From a virus, in IMG/VR virus record IMGVR_UViG_3300028844_001000, positions 1 through 31,737 of that record: a stretch of DNA of 31,737 bases; one strand, given 5' to 3'. The position numbers were made by a program, and so were the translations under genes. The number at the start of each line of letters is the position of its first letter. The first letter of the stretch is position 1. Below, piece after piece: positions 26,001 to 31,737 of the stretch. Under the pieces are notes generated by a model. It made no database searches. It was given only the letters and a program-made list of their open reading frames with translations, and was not told the origin of the DNA.

Positions 26001-29000
26001 CAGAGCTTAAAGAATTTTTAGATAGTGGAAACAAAAAGCTTATAATTACTTATGGTCAAGCTCCTAATAAGGAAGAAAAAGATACTGATCTTAGTCCTCA
26101 CATGCTGAAGTCGGCAGAAGTAGCGCAGTATATTTGCGAGCAACTTGGAGTTACGATGAAGCCACGTTTCTTAAGTGGCAAAAATAAATATGCTGATCTT
26201 AGCGATATGTCAGGTAGGCCAGAACTGAGGAAAATGGTCTTACTTCCACCTGCTTCCATAGGTGTGGATGACGGAGATTTTGTTATAAATACACCTCCTT
26301 ATCGTGGTAAGCGGCGCATAGGAACATATTTTAATCATAACTTAATTCCTATAGAACTAAATAGTGGCAAGCGACTCGCTTACTTTAAACATGCTGTTCA
26401 TGACAAAACTACTGTACAAAAAGGCAAGCCGAACTTAAATACTGGTATTACTAAAGTAACATTTAATGTTCCAGATCATTCTGCTGTAGCCACTGATACT
26501 AGAGAAGCAGAAGATGATATGTATTTGTTTAGAATGTTTTTCTCTATGGCTAGTTTAACACCACTAGAAAAATACGACATTACGGTATACATAGAAAATA
26601 GTCAAGAATACATTAGAACTAATCGTGAAACTAATCAACCTATTAGGTTAGACAAAGATACTATTTATGGTAGTCGAGTAGGTATTCCAGATGGAGATGA
26701 TTTTGGTGAGGTACATTCTTACTTAGTAGATGCTGGAGTAGAACAAGAATTAAAAACAAGACAACAGTATTCAATAGATTTTCAAGCTCCTAGTGGTAGC
26801 CAGATTAACTTATATTTTACGGGTTATGAGCATTTTCGAGAATTGATAGAGAATCCACAAGAGGTAAGAACTGTCAGGCTTGTTGGAGTTTCTGGCGTGA
26901 GGATTCCATTGTCTTCTGAAACCACGAATAAACCTATACCTATTTATGATAACAGAATTATCACACATCCATCTGTTCCTGCATACTCTTATGAACAAGA
27001 TGTCATGCGTCAAATCAGTACCGATAGCTCTAAATACTGTGCTGAAAATAATTCTATTGTTTGTGCAGAGGCAGACCCAGCTGGGTATGGAGTTGCTGGT
27101 GATGCTCCTGTTATTGCAGATGGACCAGTTGTTGTTGCTCAACAGGTTTATGATCAGGGTGGATTCTTTGCTGGTCATCGCAAGTCTAGAGTCACTGTGA
27201 TTAGTGATGCTAGTATGATTCAAGGAAGGAATGTGCTTGATCAAGATGGAAACGGCATTGAAGGTCTTGCTCCTTTCCTAGCAAGCCTATATCCTTATAC
27301 TTATGAATTCGACGATGATGAGTTCTTTAGCTTCTTCGAGGAAGACGAAGACTTTGTTCAAACTAGATTCTATTCCTCATCTTATAAATTAATTTCTCCA
27401 GAAAGAGCAAGTCCAAGTAGATTAGTTAATGCTTTGCCATCTAACTCTGGTCTTAATGCTAGATTTGGTGGATACACTAGCGCAGGTCTTGGTGTAGATC
27501 AATACTCTGATACTGAGGGTAAGAAATTTATAATAACTCCTCCGGGTCGAGAGATACCTTATCAGCCATTTGATGGTATGCTGCAATTGATGGAGGCTAT
27601 AGATCCGGGTAAATTTAGAAAACTACCTGAAGAACTTCAGCTGCCTCCATCTCACTTCTTCAGTATACCTCCATACACTTACGGTGGGCTGACTAAAGCA
27701 CAATACGAACAGAAGTGGTATGTAGATGAGTTCTTGCCATATCAAACTTATTGGTCTTCAACTTCTAAGATACAAGATACATATAATGGTCAAACTTATG
27801 TAGATGCTGGATTGTCGGAAAGAATACCTCCACTACTTAGAGCAGCTGGATATGATCATTTAGATTTAGATGTATTTAATTCTGGATACCCCGGAGATCT
27901 ATTTGGATATTCTGTAAAGATACATAAAGATAAATTATATGTTGGTTCACCATTCACACCATATAGTGGCGAGTCTATAGTTCCTTGGTCTGGTATTGTT
28001 AGCAACAACGCTCTTAGTGGCGTGGAAATAGGATACAACGGTGGAGCTGGCGCTGTCTATCAAATAGAAAAAGTTGGACCTACTGGAGATGGAGTTGGTT
28101 CAATTCAAGGTTCCCCAGAAGTGACTGCTGGATTACCTTGGAAGACTGTGAAGAAGTTTAGACCAGAAGAACTTAATGTTGGATTCCATAATATCAACGC
28201 TGTCGATCTATCTGGAATTGTTGGCAATCATTCTTATACAGATGAAATGATAAATGCCAGTGGATTTGTTTCTGATATGTTTGGTTATGATATAGATCTA
28301 GCTGGCGATTTAATGGCTATATCAGCACCGGGGCATGACTTTGAAGTGTTCTTTGAAGAGAACTCTGGAGAGTTCGTCAATAAGGCGTTCAACAATCAAT
28401 TCCATATTACATCTAGAACTCGTCATGACCTAGCTCTTTCTAGTAACAGAACAGCTTATCCAAATAGCGGGGTGACTATTCTGAATAATGGAGCAATATT
28501 TACATATGAAAATAAGATTAATAATTGGGGAAGTAAGACTCAGGAATGGTCTCAGTTGCAAAAACTCAACGCTCAAGGAGGAGCTTCTAAAGTCCAAGGT
28601 TCTGGAGAAAACTTATTCTTTGGTCAGTCTATCAGCCTAACCAGATCCAGCAGATCAGATGCTGATTATATATTGGCAGCAGGAGGTCCAAACTATGATG
28701 AAAGTTCTGCAAATAAAATAGGCGCAGTGTATACGAATGATGCAATGCTCAGGAAATTAAGACCCGCATTTTCACATCCAGATACATCTCTAGCTGGTAG
28801 AGTGTTTGGTAATTATAAAGATCAAACAGAATACGTAGAATTTAGCTTTACAAACGGTAATACTCCAAATGCTTTGCATACCTTTGAGGGTACAGTATTT
28901 GCGAATGAGCAAGGCGAGATATTCATTGAGGCTTCTGGTCAGGACAAAGTAGAACGTGGCTACGTGGTTCACAGGCCGTTTATCAAACAAATTAGAGGTG

Positions 29001-29287
29001 TTTATCAGTTTGGCGAGGGTGTTAGAGACAATATTGCATTATATGTTGACGGTAAGCCTTTTGACGCTTCTGGTGTTATTAACCTGTTCAGTAAGGCTCC
29101 TGATGTTGGAAATGTGTATAATAACATAGGATTATACGGCATATCAAGTTTAGACAGTTCTGGAACATTGCATTTATATGCTAGTGGAATTAATACAGAT
29201 ACTTCTTCTGGCGTTTTGAATGTGACAACCAGCGGCTCGCTTAGTGGCGGTACTGGCATCTTAGACTTTTACGGATACGGTGGGTAA
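17042..29287 (+). CDS. giant multi-domain adhesin-like tail protein
   Basis: Encodes 4081 residues, very large for a phage protein, ten bases after the tape measure stop; probably a tail-tip host-recognition or scaffold protein. No signal peptide is seen. Residues 1-950 are beta-rich and unassigned. Residues about 956-1121 resemble a LamG/concanavalin A-like domain (GVDGHLNFGNTPTSSGFAVY, NKLRLYAYNELSY). Residues 1405-1640 hold short repeats ending in Leu-x-Leu-x-x-x-Gly. A Cys-containing strip (CYGDCNTLAGIPC) lies near 1680. Seven FG-GAP-like units start near 1800, 1916, 2233, 2374, 3621, 3747 and 3860 (examples FGHDVSISKDGSIIVVGSP, FGYDIDLAGDLMAISAP). Two glutamine-amidotransferase-like repeats lie at about 2490-2570 and 2967-3047. 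The last 85 residues again carry Leu/Tyr/Gly short repeats. Domain calls are by eye; function is inference from context. Confidence 0.72.
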   Translation: MSIRCNNETFKVKLGAKSKLSASMTKYVLAKAKPRMHGKVKSFASLQIIGFVRGGGEQESFSQNYFGSTQNFGSTPDNSGPMLPNIMHGSFGIDFNSTRALVPKPPRLLPTELADLDHLGVLASGWLAENDGIIQHFPNAYSPETSNNHSYTYVGSPQFKYEARARLLSDSKFRVSANVPIQNLKAKFHAVGSLSCNKFEKIKGHNTVLNRLDFSNPYIQKLYPIKDLDIENNGVSLVDRELGTSGIYRSIDDGIFTGSVMQNQGKGYLISDNNSTYITPSSIHTDGIFEYKFEVTKPAITPMDSLIFFRATTPLSNYDGDNPPEYKVYDIQFSDPSGEPIAKYKDLLLTGEQDYSKIIQEHWFTAVTEPEVFYAGTGVNRIDYPILNEPSGYSLSFKVDATCFHEPFSKGFTQGFEEGCDLNRKHIDTDPDDYLGFDGSPLSTRTQGYSLNPTNSLKISAIEIVNAGLNSGIIEDAVLNVNLMPQPTGQRLERILSPTKILTTSFTNDIYPTGIQSTWMSSPDADGNVVYSNSGESGGILTDRLANKFVDGWVTLDSINPISASGKLQLQFNNRAPQAIKQPTGGGFGFGPKYGGSDFGSAKVELVPVDDSFFVIEDITLRVSAKKASGSDDFPIDVVGYSDDGVLAITPQVGGFLQNEESGVGTVPTESGLSLIDDLGISTLPMSEKDSYFERSIIQHAAGDHYLIPSPVVTGTSFETYDIPLKIYQDVVELGRGPDYRMSSYFENLFLDIYPIPSGASIQRADLIIKYKPAGAIPLATAGRLSEKDYTRRNTRLYPDAKSATDVISNKINTSLSLIENIPHGYTYLEDTLKTNYSRRWRGCTGNVDSSAFDAEAFDFSVARSTRNHPFLLGFYDFNILAVNGAGQDIVKDTNGETVSGVFNSNMSESLTRNIGLRFNSSGLFPSNVRSYKSIDWCQSGHELEGQILDSYDNALRCSGVDGHLNFGNTPTSSGFAVYTRFSPDVTVSGTSPNYNLWNSGVIFSKWDNGSNLEYALGYKDGYLTAYARNNVGTVYSISDTSLYSTYQYPLSTLVTYNASGDNKLRLYAYNELSYESTALCATSDAFVMHSGNSDLTFAHSAGSGVGFNCFIHEIGISDVNSSGNSNLIETGTPEASEQEESVVDFFKSQVINFSLGNDNLWEFVDEKTDDWKLGSYKYCHFSPDFDVMSKRIGKDYIQHTFYNHGQSYPQLTNMTLPESVPTSGIAYHTQIENDMLRINLSGREDRFFAIPPRIQKNLPRNYMFAEDALRVNTIVQHYSDVDIEWPDGKQGVKVIASLYTPRKESLVAPTTNYGLVSRDVHYVTPEDCWLKLKSKFTLGQYNDTESEPWSAFNKLISKREFEENYFSRDIDDMFVQYDLVYPSGSYEVSELKIHSLDISMNALHYEENVNTQLNIYNSGEAYREDSMNLVWASGSVKGVLSVGNFAQMPDEKMFGSSLTLQDLSCNLYTSGNNYTSYNDDMHLFASGWAGQDESLNLQIVGQTTHSGMLNHYTFGGYGNENTSIALVSEGYFANAKRKRERIGMFTRGVNAEGSDVTISTDYVNMFILGSPPATSYPITASELFNLYTIAPPPAPTTISDNIGLFIEPRKTEETIETSLNMYAFHEQPIASEEGQLESFTWNGQSYGFEIYVDDNKYASIPANDEIRGVNTMCYGDCNTLAGIPCTETAIVTHDTTWYTPECVEGGIIRPVRVYTNPEAGYDKQYYGIRKYTNLIPYAPYSIKITGQSAGDTVLDVPREVSEWNYGKSEIDNGVISPEVNYSGIQILESVANRAADHKFGKSVSALGDLLAIGTPFADTTVGLDDIVNSDTASYPIVDHGKIYVYRRNTAPTGYNWTSQDDQANWSVEQELTLPVGWRRDYFTTETATFLDDENKLLPFTGEVRNWRNSGEGKQLGYSVDTAKVGEKEIIVAGAPGSKWTRTFPPIASTPVSIGLMVFNNELQPNIRSWQDVLTELKGRDLLYRYFSNPPIEFDIKIMLLEPHLGSPVPFEVSEEFNDPQPTFVTKHLTTRHWNLSPTSQEWIDADAVMLQEMKNIFHATFPIDANAAHSGIPPLMGFFIDDSISLGTNKVGYYDNGFKGALNKFIDYYKSYSYNNGVREFGTGSNGVAEAGQAAEGYTNVTISSREANWVSQSVACLKDLTTISKIKAAGKSKLIANDIGTFNPNASEFNNPPPSGGSVFIFEKDSANSSFELKQSIESPVTYTDDVSDRFGHDVSISKDGSIIVVGSPYTESAVQIFERNSFYDTILQNAVWYSLPRFLAAEHVRERTNATFGEGYTLYNEYNEKRGTMNDLALAEYIYDQMSESLKYSFYRTYDVKPYWKIKELSYSNTYPDKGGSWSQLYGRYIPTPRLGYSVDTNDDGSLVAIGCPTDSLGERDKTITWFRYDQGQTQDWQWQNYTNAGAVRLLESRDYYPHKRKAVEFYKFGNLHEDLAPDEDKYLYFDNIKQTLESTNIDYSRTSFAEDKKIPDDAGMALIITPALNAASDEIIDNIKEWLSKGDRNLVLVGDDPSYEGNGVFNNSVNVINYILDKLDINMRIEPARNQQEALLNSANQFLNVRNSYVPQKSTPNLGEINGYDGGFLKGYGVGDIKHHREDIVDLYSCSLPYGMRRSSDPFAILEQIDGVSANEAGRKLLYRDLHDKCNLPIKHEGDLRAEYADQCVYVTPKGERTFITYYRNLSYAYGNFNTANWKCNDPDIPPITTDPSLRDKNAPVPMMAAYETVTKTVNVPEVPAREEVERYISGYRDNFNTKYDFGSTPYSGISFMWTADPENEGSYSGNYVDIIHNVGNVTSQSLFFDPAVTASSAGIVDAVLGARATVDFQDVESTNPVGFFDTMGEENYRAGTVENSQVLLIATTYTERKDVLLSSENDMNLLAYFNILAYGKEISPNGYYAKIAQLGGFTNRASYTDGYIYSDIAFQMYGLGIDTRDLNVDLDNLNDSSRGYDTAWIANTDQMPSDQDIAELKEFLDSGNKKLIITYGQAPNKEEKDTDLSPHMLKSAEVAQYICEQLGVTMKPRFLSGKNKYADLSDMSGRPELRKMVLLPPASIGVDDGDFVINTPPYRGKRRIGTYFNHNLIPIELNSGKRLAYFKHAVHDKTTVQKGKPNLNTGITKVTFNVPDHSAVATDTREAEDDMYLFRMFFSMASLTPLEKYDITVYIENSQEYIRTNRETNQPIRLDKDTIYGSRVGIPDGDDFGEVHSYLVDAGVEQELKTRQQYSIDFQAPSGSQINLYFTGYEHFRELIENPQEVRTVRLVGVSGVRIPLSSETTNKPIPIYDNRIITHPSVPAYSYEQDVMRQISTDSSKYCAENNSIVCAEADPAGYGVAGDAPVIADGPVVVAQQVYDQGGFFAGHRKSRVTVISDASMIQGRNVLDQDGNGIEGLAPFLASLYPYTYEFDDDEFFSFFEEDEDFVQTRFYSSSYKLISPERASPSRLVNALPSNSGLNARFGGYTSAGLGVDQYSDTEGKKFIITPPGREIPYQPFDGMLQLMEAIDPGKFRKLPEELQLPPSHFFSIPPYTYGGLTKAQYEQKWYVDEFLPYQTYWSSTSKIQDTYNGQTYVDAGLSERIPPLLRAAGYDHLDLDVFNSGYPGDLFGYSVKIHKDKLYVGSPFTPYSGESIVPWSGIVSNNALSGVEIGYNGGAGAVYQIEKVGPTGDGVGSIQGSPEVTAGLPWKTVKKFRPEELNVGFHNINAVDLSGIVGNHSYTDEMINASGFVSDMFGYDIDLAGDLMAISAPGHDFEVFFEENSGEFVNKAFNNQFHITSRTRHDLALSSNRTAYPNSGVTILNNGAIFTYENKINNWGSKTQEWSQLQKLNAQGGASKVQGSGENLFFGQSISLTRSSRSDADYILAAGGPNYDESSANKIGAVYTNDAMLRKLRPAFSHPDTSLAGRVFGNYKDQTEYVEFSFTNGNTPNALHTFEGTVFANEQGEIFIEASGQDKVERGYVVHRPFIKQIRGVYQFGEGVRDNIALYVDGKPFDASGVINLFSKAPDVGNVYNNIGLYGISSLDSSGTLHLYASGINTDTSSGVLNVTTSGSLSGGTGILDFYGYGG

Positions 29288-29291
29288 TTAA

Positions 29292-31022
29292 ATGAGCGTG
29301 GGAGAATCTCAGAATAAATCTATACAAATATATAATGGGAAGTACTACAAAGCGCTAGTGCCTACACCGCTAGCTGGTATAACTCATACAAATAATCGTA
29401 ATGAAATGGGGTTTTTATATACAGAAACCTCTATTACTCTAAATGGCTATTCTCTGGCTTCCTCATCTGAGATTGATCGTTGTGAAGATCTACCTATGGA
29501 CAGCTGTATTGAACCTTCTAGTTCAGGTGCAACTCCTGTTGGTGCTATGTTTGAAGCACAACGCAAGATAGAAGAATTGTTTAATGGGAATGATTTAGTA
29601 GTTCAGTTCTGTGATACTAAGGGTAGAATTAAAAATAGTTATGCCTGCCAATTAGAAAGCATTAGTTTTGGTGAAGGAACTTGGAATCAGTATATGCCTT
29701 ATACTGTCACCCTGAAGTCTTATCAAAGCAACTTCACAAGTCAAGAGGGTACATATAGTGCAAGGCCAAGGATTGGCACATCTGGAGTGTTGACAGATTT
29801 CAATGACAGCATCAGCGTCGAACCAATTGTTGGAGAGTATGGATTACACAGAGCTAATCCTGCTAATCAAGATCAAGAACCAATTGGTCAAATTTATTAT
29901 AGGGTTTCTAGATCTATTACAGCATCTGCCAAAACTTGGACTAATAGAAGAAGAGTTCAAATTCATGATGATAAACAACATAATAAATTTAAAGACACTG
30001 ATGGTATAGCTCCGGGCTGGATAGTTGCTCATGACTACCTTGAAGACTATTTAGCAGACCCAACAGAACCTCATCACAGTACGGAATTCCTTCTGCACAG
30101 TGGGCATTGGCTTGCTAATAGCACTAGTACAAATAGAATGTATCCATATAATTTTACAAGACAAACTGAGATAGACAAAGCATCCGGTAGATATGGTTTT
30201 ACAGATAGTTTTGTATTAGCGCCAAAAAATATTAATGCTATGGAGACATTTGATATTTCTTACAGTTCTTCTGCTGGAGAACACACACCAGTTGTGACCG
30301 TTAATGGTACAATCCAAGGACTAACACGGTTGGGTATGCATGACGCTGGAAGAAAATATACTGATTTAAGCAATAGCACAATAGGAACTGCTCCTAATAA
30401 TGTGGAGATTGACGGATCTGGTCAAATAGATAATGCTTTCATTGCATATAGTCAACTAACTAAAAATGGAAGATATGGATTCTGTAGAATGTTTAGTAGG
30501 GCGCAACAAGCAACTTCTCAACATTTGAATACGAGTCCCAGATCCATTACTATGGGTAGTAATGATGTGGCAGGTCAAGTCACTTATTCTCTTGAGTACG
30601 ATGCTAGACCTACTAACTATTTTGAAGGCGTTGCTTCTGAAAATATTACTGTGGATGACACATATCCGGGTGATATGTACACGACGATTCCTATTCTTGG
30701 AAGACCCACTGGACCAATTTTACAGTATCTATATGGTAGAACAGAATACAAAAGAACACTGTCGGTTGAACTAATAATAGATTCTTCATCTACCTCTAAT
30801 GCTGCAACTTTTTCGTATGCTAAAAGGGAGACAGCGTTAGGTAGTAAACCCAGCTTGCGTCCGGGTTTCAGAGAACAAATACAAGGACTGATTAATTTAT
30901 ATAGTCCAGCCAATGAGCCGGGGATTAAAAATTGGTTTCAAGATCCTCCTCAAGAAAGTTGGACACCAAAAGAATGCAGATATACTTTTACTGTTACTTG
31001 GACATATGAAATTAGTGAGTAA
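29292..31022 (+). CDS. probable distal tail or tail-hub virion protein, 576 aa
   Basis: Encodes 576 residues; the ATG lies four bases after the previous stop. The N-terminal 150 residues look like a distal tail module: NKSIQIYNGKYYKALVPTPL, ITLNGYSLASSSEIDRCEDL, a helix (MFEAQRKIEELFNGNDLVVQ) and QLESISFGEGTWNQYMPYTV, i.e. a barrel with one packed helix. After a long middle with VSRSITASAKTW and FTDSFVLAPKNINAMETFDI, the end has strand-rich sequence (GQVTYSLEYDARPTNYF, ECRYTFTVTWTYEIS). Distal tail proteins form the ring joining tube and tip and anchor adhesins. The place after the tape measure and giant adhesin genes agrees. The family was not recognised with certainty. Confidence 0.55.
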   Translation: MSVGESQNKSIQIYNGKYYKALVPTPLAGITHTNNRNEMGFLYTETSITLNGYSLASSSEIDRCEDLPMDSCIEPSSSGATPVGAMFEAQRKIEELFNGNDLVVQFCDTKGRIKNSYACQLESISFGEGTWNQYMPYTVTLKSYQSNFTSQEGTYSARPRIGTSGVLTDFNDSISVEPIVGEYGLHRANPANQDQEPIGQIYYRVSRSITASAKTWTNRRRVQIHDDKQHNKFKDTDGIAPGWIVAHDYLEDYLADPTEPHHSTEFLLHSGHWLANSTSTNRMYPYNFTRQTEIDKASGRYGFTDSFVLAPKNINAMETFDISYSSSAGEHTPVVTVNGTIQGLTRLGMHDAGRKYTDLSNSTIGTAPNNVEIDGSGQIDNAFIAYSQLTKNGRYGFCRMFSRAQQATSQHLNTSPRSITMGSNDVAGQVTYSLEYDARPTNYFEGVASENITVDDTYPGDMYTTIPILGRPTGPILQYLYGRTEYKRTLSVELIIDSSSTSNAATFSYAKRETALGSKPSLRPGFREQIQGLINLYSPANEPGIKNWFQDPPQESWTPKECRYTFTVTWTYEISE

Positions 31023-31025
31023 TAC

Positions 31026-31737
31026 ATGGCTGTTAAAACTTACAATGTATCGTTTGGTAGTACTGGCTTCTATAATATTGATGGCAATGTAAATCCATCA
31101 TTAAGTTTTATCGACGTACAAGATGGTAACTCAGTACATTTTGATATTGATGCTATTGGACACCCTTTTTATATCAAATCGGCTTTGGGTGAGGGATCTT
31201 TTGGTTCTTATGATGATGATGTTGATGTAAATGGAGTACAATATGGTCGTATTGTTTTTACAAAAACTGGAGACACGCCCGATTATTTATATTATCAATG
31301 TGGTAATCATGGCGGTATGTGGGGCCAAATATATGTAAGAGATTACGCTCCATCACCGCTTCCAGCGACAACATTTCCACCAACAACTACTACCGCTAGT
31401 CCTACTACAACGACACCAGAACCTACAACTACATTACCTCCACCTTACGAGCCTACTACTTTACCTCCAACTCAAAGTATAGATCCTTATCGTCCCTCTT
31501 GGGTACACACGCCAAATAATACTCCATCCTCTTTATATAGTCCGGGCTTTGTTTTCTCGTTGGCTTCAGTCTCCAGCTCTAACAGTTTCCCAGCTACTAC
31601 TGTTTACACCAATACATCTAACAAATACAGATGGGGTAGCAAATACATAAATGCTGGTGCTACTTGGGACATGACTAGTGCCTCAGTTGCTAAAAATATA
31701 GATGCTCAAACTCCGGGTGAATATCATAGGATGGGCG
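31026..31737 (+). CDS. cupredoxin-domain virion-region protein, 3' partial
   Basis: An ATG three bases after the previous stop opens a frame that stays open to the right edge, giving at least 237 residues. Residues 1-105 read as a cupredoxin (plastocyanin-like) domain: a strand start (YNVSFGSTGFYNID), VQDGNSVHFDIDAIGHPFYI with H46, and YLYYQCGNHGGMWGQIYV with C92, H95 and M98. This is the His, Cys-x2-His-x2-Met ligand set of type 1 copper sites. No signal peptide precedes it, so it is not built like a secreted electron carrier. Residues about 112-147 are a Thr/Pro-rich linker (PTTTTASPTTTTPEPTTT). A further Ser/Asn/Tyr-rich domain follows and is cut off. The likely setting is a virion or adhesin tip module; copper binding is inferred from ligands only. 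Confidence 0.72.
   Translation, partial: MAVKTYNVSFGSTGFYNIDGNVNPSLSFIDVQDGNSVHFDIDAIGHPFYIKSALGEGSFGSYDDDVDVNGVQYGRIVFTKTGDTPDYLYYQCGNHGGMWGQIYVRDYAPSPLPATTFPPTTTTASPTTTTPEPTTTLPPPYEPTTLPPTQSIDPYRPSWVHTPNNTPSSLYSPGFVFSLASVSSSNSFPATTVYTNTSNKYRWGSKYINAGATWDMTSASVAKNIDAQTPGEYHRMG

Noticed and set aside
26810-27244. 144-codon open frame on the minus strand
   Set aside because: Shadow of the giant gene; composition (Ser/Asn/Ile/Arg-rich) is typical of an antisense reading of AT-rich coding DNA.
29114-29122. Third GTGTATAAT, like the promoter motif core
   Set aside because: It lies inside the giant gene (coding for NVYNN), matches only the core and has no matching TATTT upstream, so coincidence is likely.
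1-31737. CRISPR arrays, tRNA genes, insertion sequences or attachment sites
   Set aside because: No regularly spaced repeats, cloverleaf-like sequence, transposase or integrase was seen on either strand; coding sequence fills almost all of the window.

Overview
The window is one block of virion structural genes from a tailed double-stranded DNA phage. Every convincing gene lies on the + strand. Genes are packed end to end, with several ATGA or TAATG stop-start overlaps, the sequence is AT-rich, and no tRNA, rRNA, integrase or metabolic gene is visible. Several protein styles (fibre N-termini, a tail-collar domain, a huge adhesin-like protein, a cupredoxin-like domain) remind me of uncultivated marine phages. 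That habitat is inference; nothing in the sequence names a host.

Positions 1-2183 hold the end of a DUF4376-like protein, a short fibre protein, a tail-collar-domain protein, a conserved unknown protein and one or two very small ORFs. Positions 2184-7494 look like the neck: an Ig-like small protein, a probable head-tail adaptor, two fibre-like proteins, then probable head-closure, neck and tail-completion proteins. Positions 7570-8598 encode the probable major tail tube protein, behind a short intergenic region with a promoter-like motif and three palindromes. Three unrecognised genes (8657-10820) sit where tail assembly chaperones usually lie. They are followed by a 2056-residue tape measure protein (10862-17032), a 4081-residue adhesin-like protein (17042-29287), a 576-residue probable distal-tail protein (29292-31022), and the start of a cupredoxin-domain protein that runs off the window at 31026.

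The order adaptor, head closure, neck, tail completion, tube, tape measure, distal tail matches the usual long-tailed phage plan. No sheath gene lies between the tail-completion and tube genes, which favours a non-contractile tail. At the usual rule of about 1.5 angstroms per tape measure residue, the tail would be near 300 nm. The tape measure and giant adhesin genes together fill about 58% of the window.

The most unusual points are: a type-1-copper-like site (H46, C92, H95, M98) in a virion-region protein; a PD-(D/E)XK nuclease-like segment inside the tape measure protein, between two copies of a Gly-Gly/DTVPA/PGEF motif; a seven-repeat FG-GAP propeller in the giant protein interrupted by about 1250 residues that contain two glutamine-amidotransferase-like repeats; a 17-base promoter-like motif shared by two intergenic sites; and six tandem heptapeptides in the protein before the tape measure. 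All family assignments come from reading the sequence by eye, without database searches.
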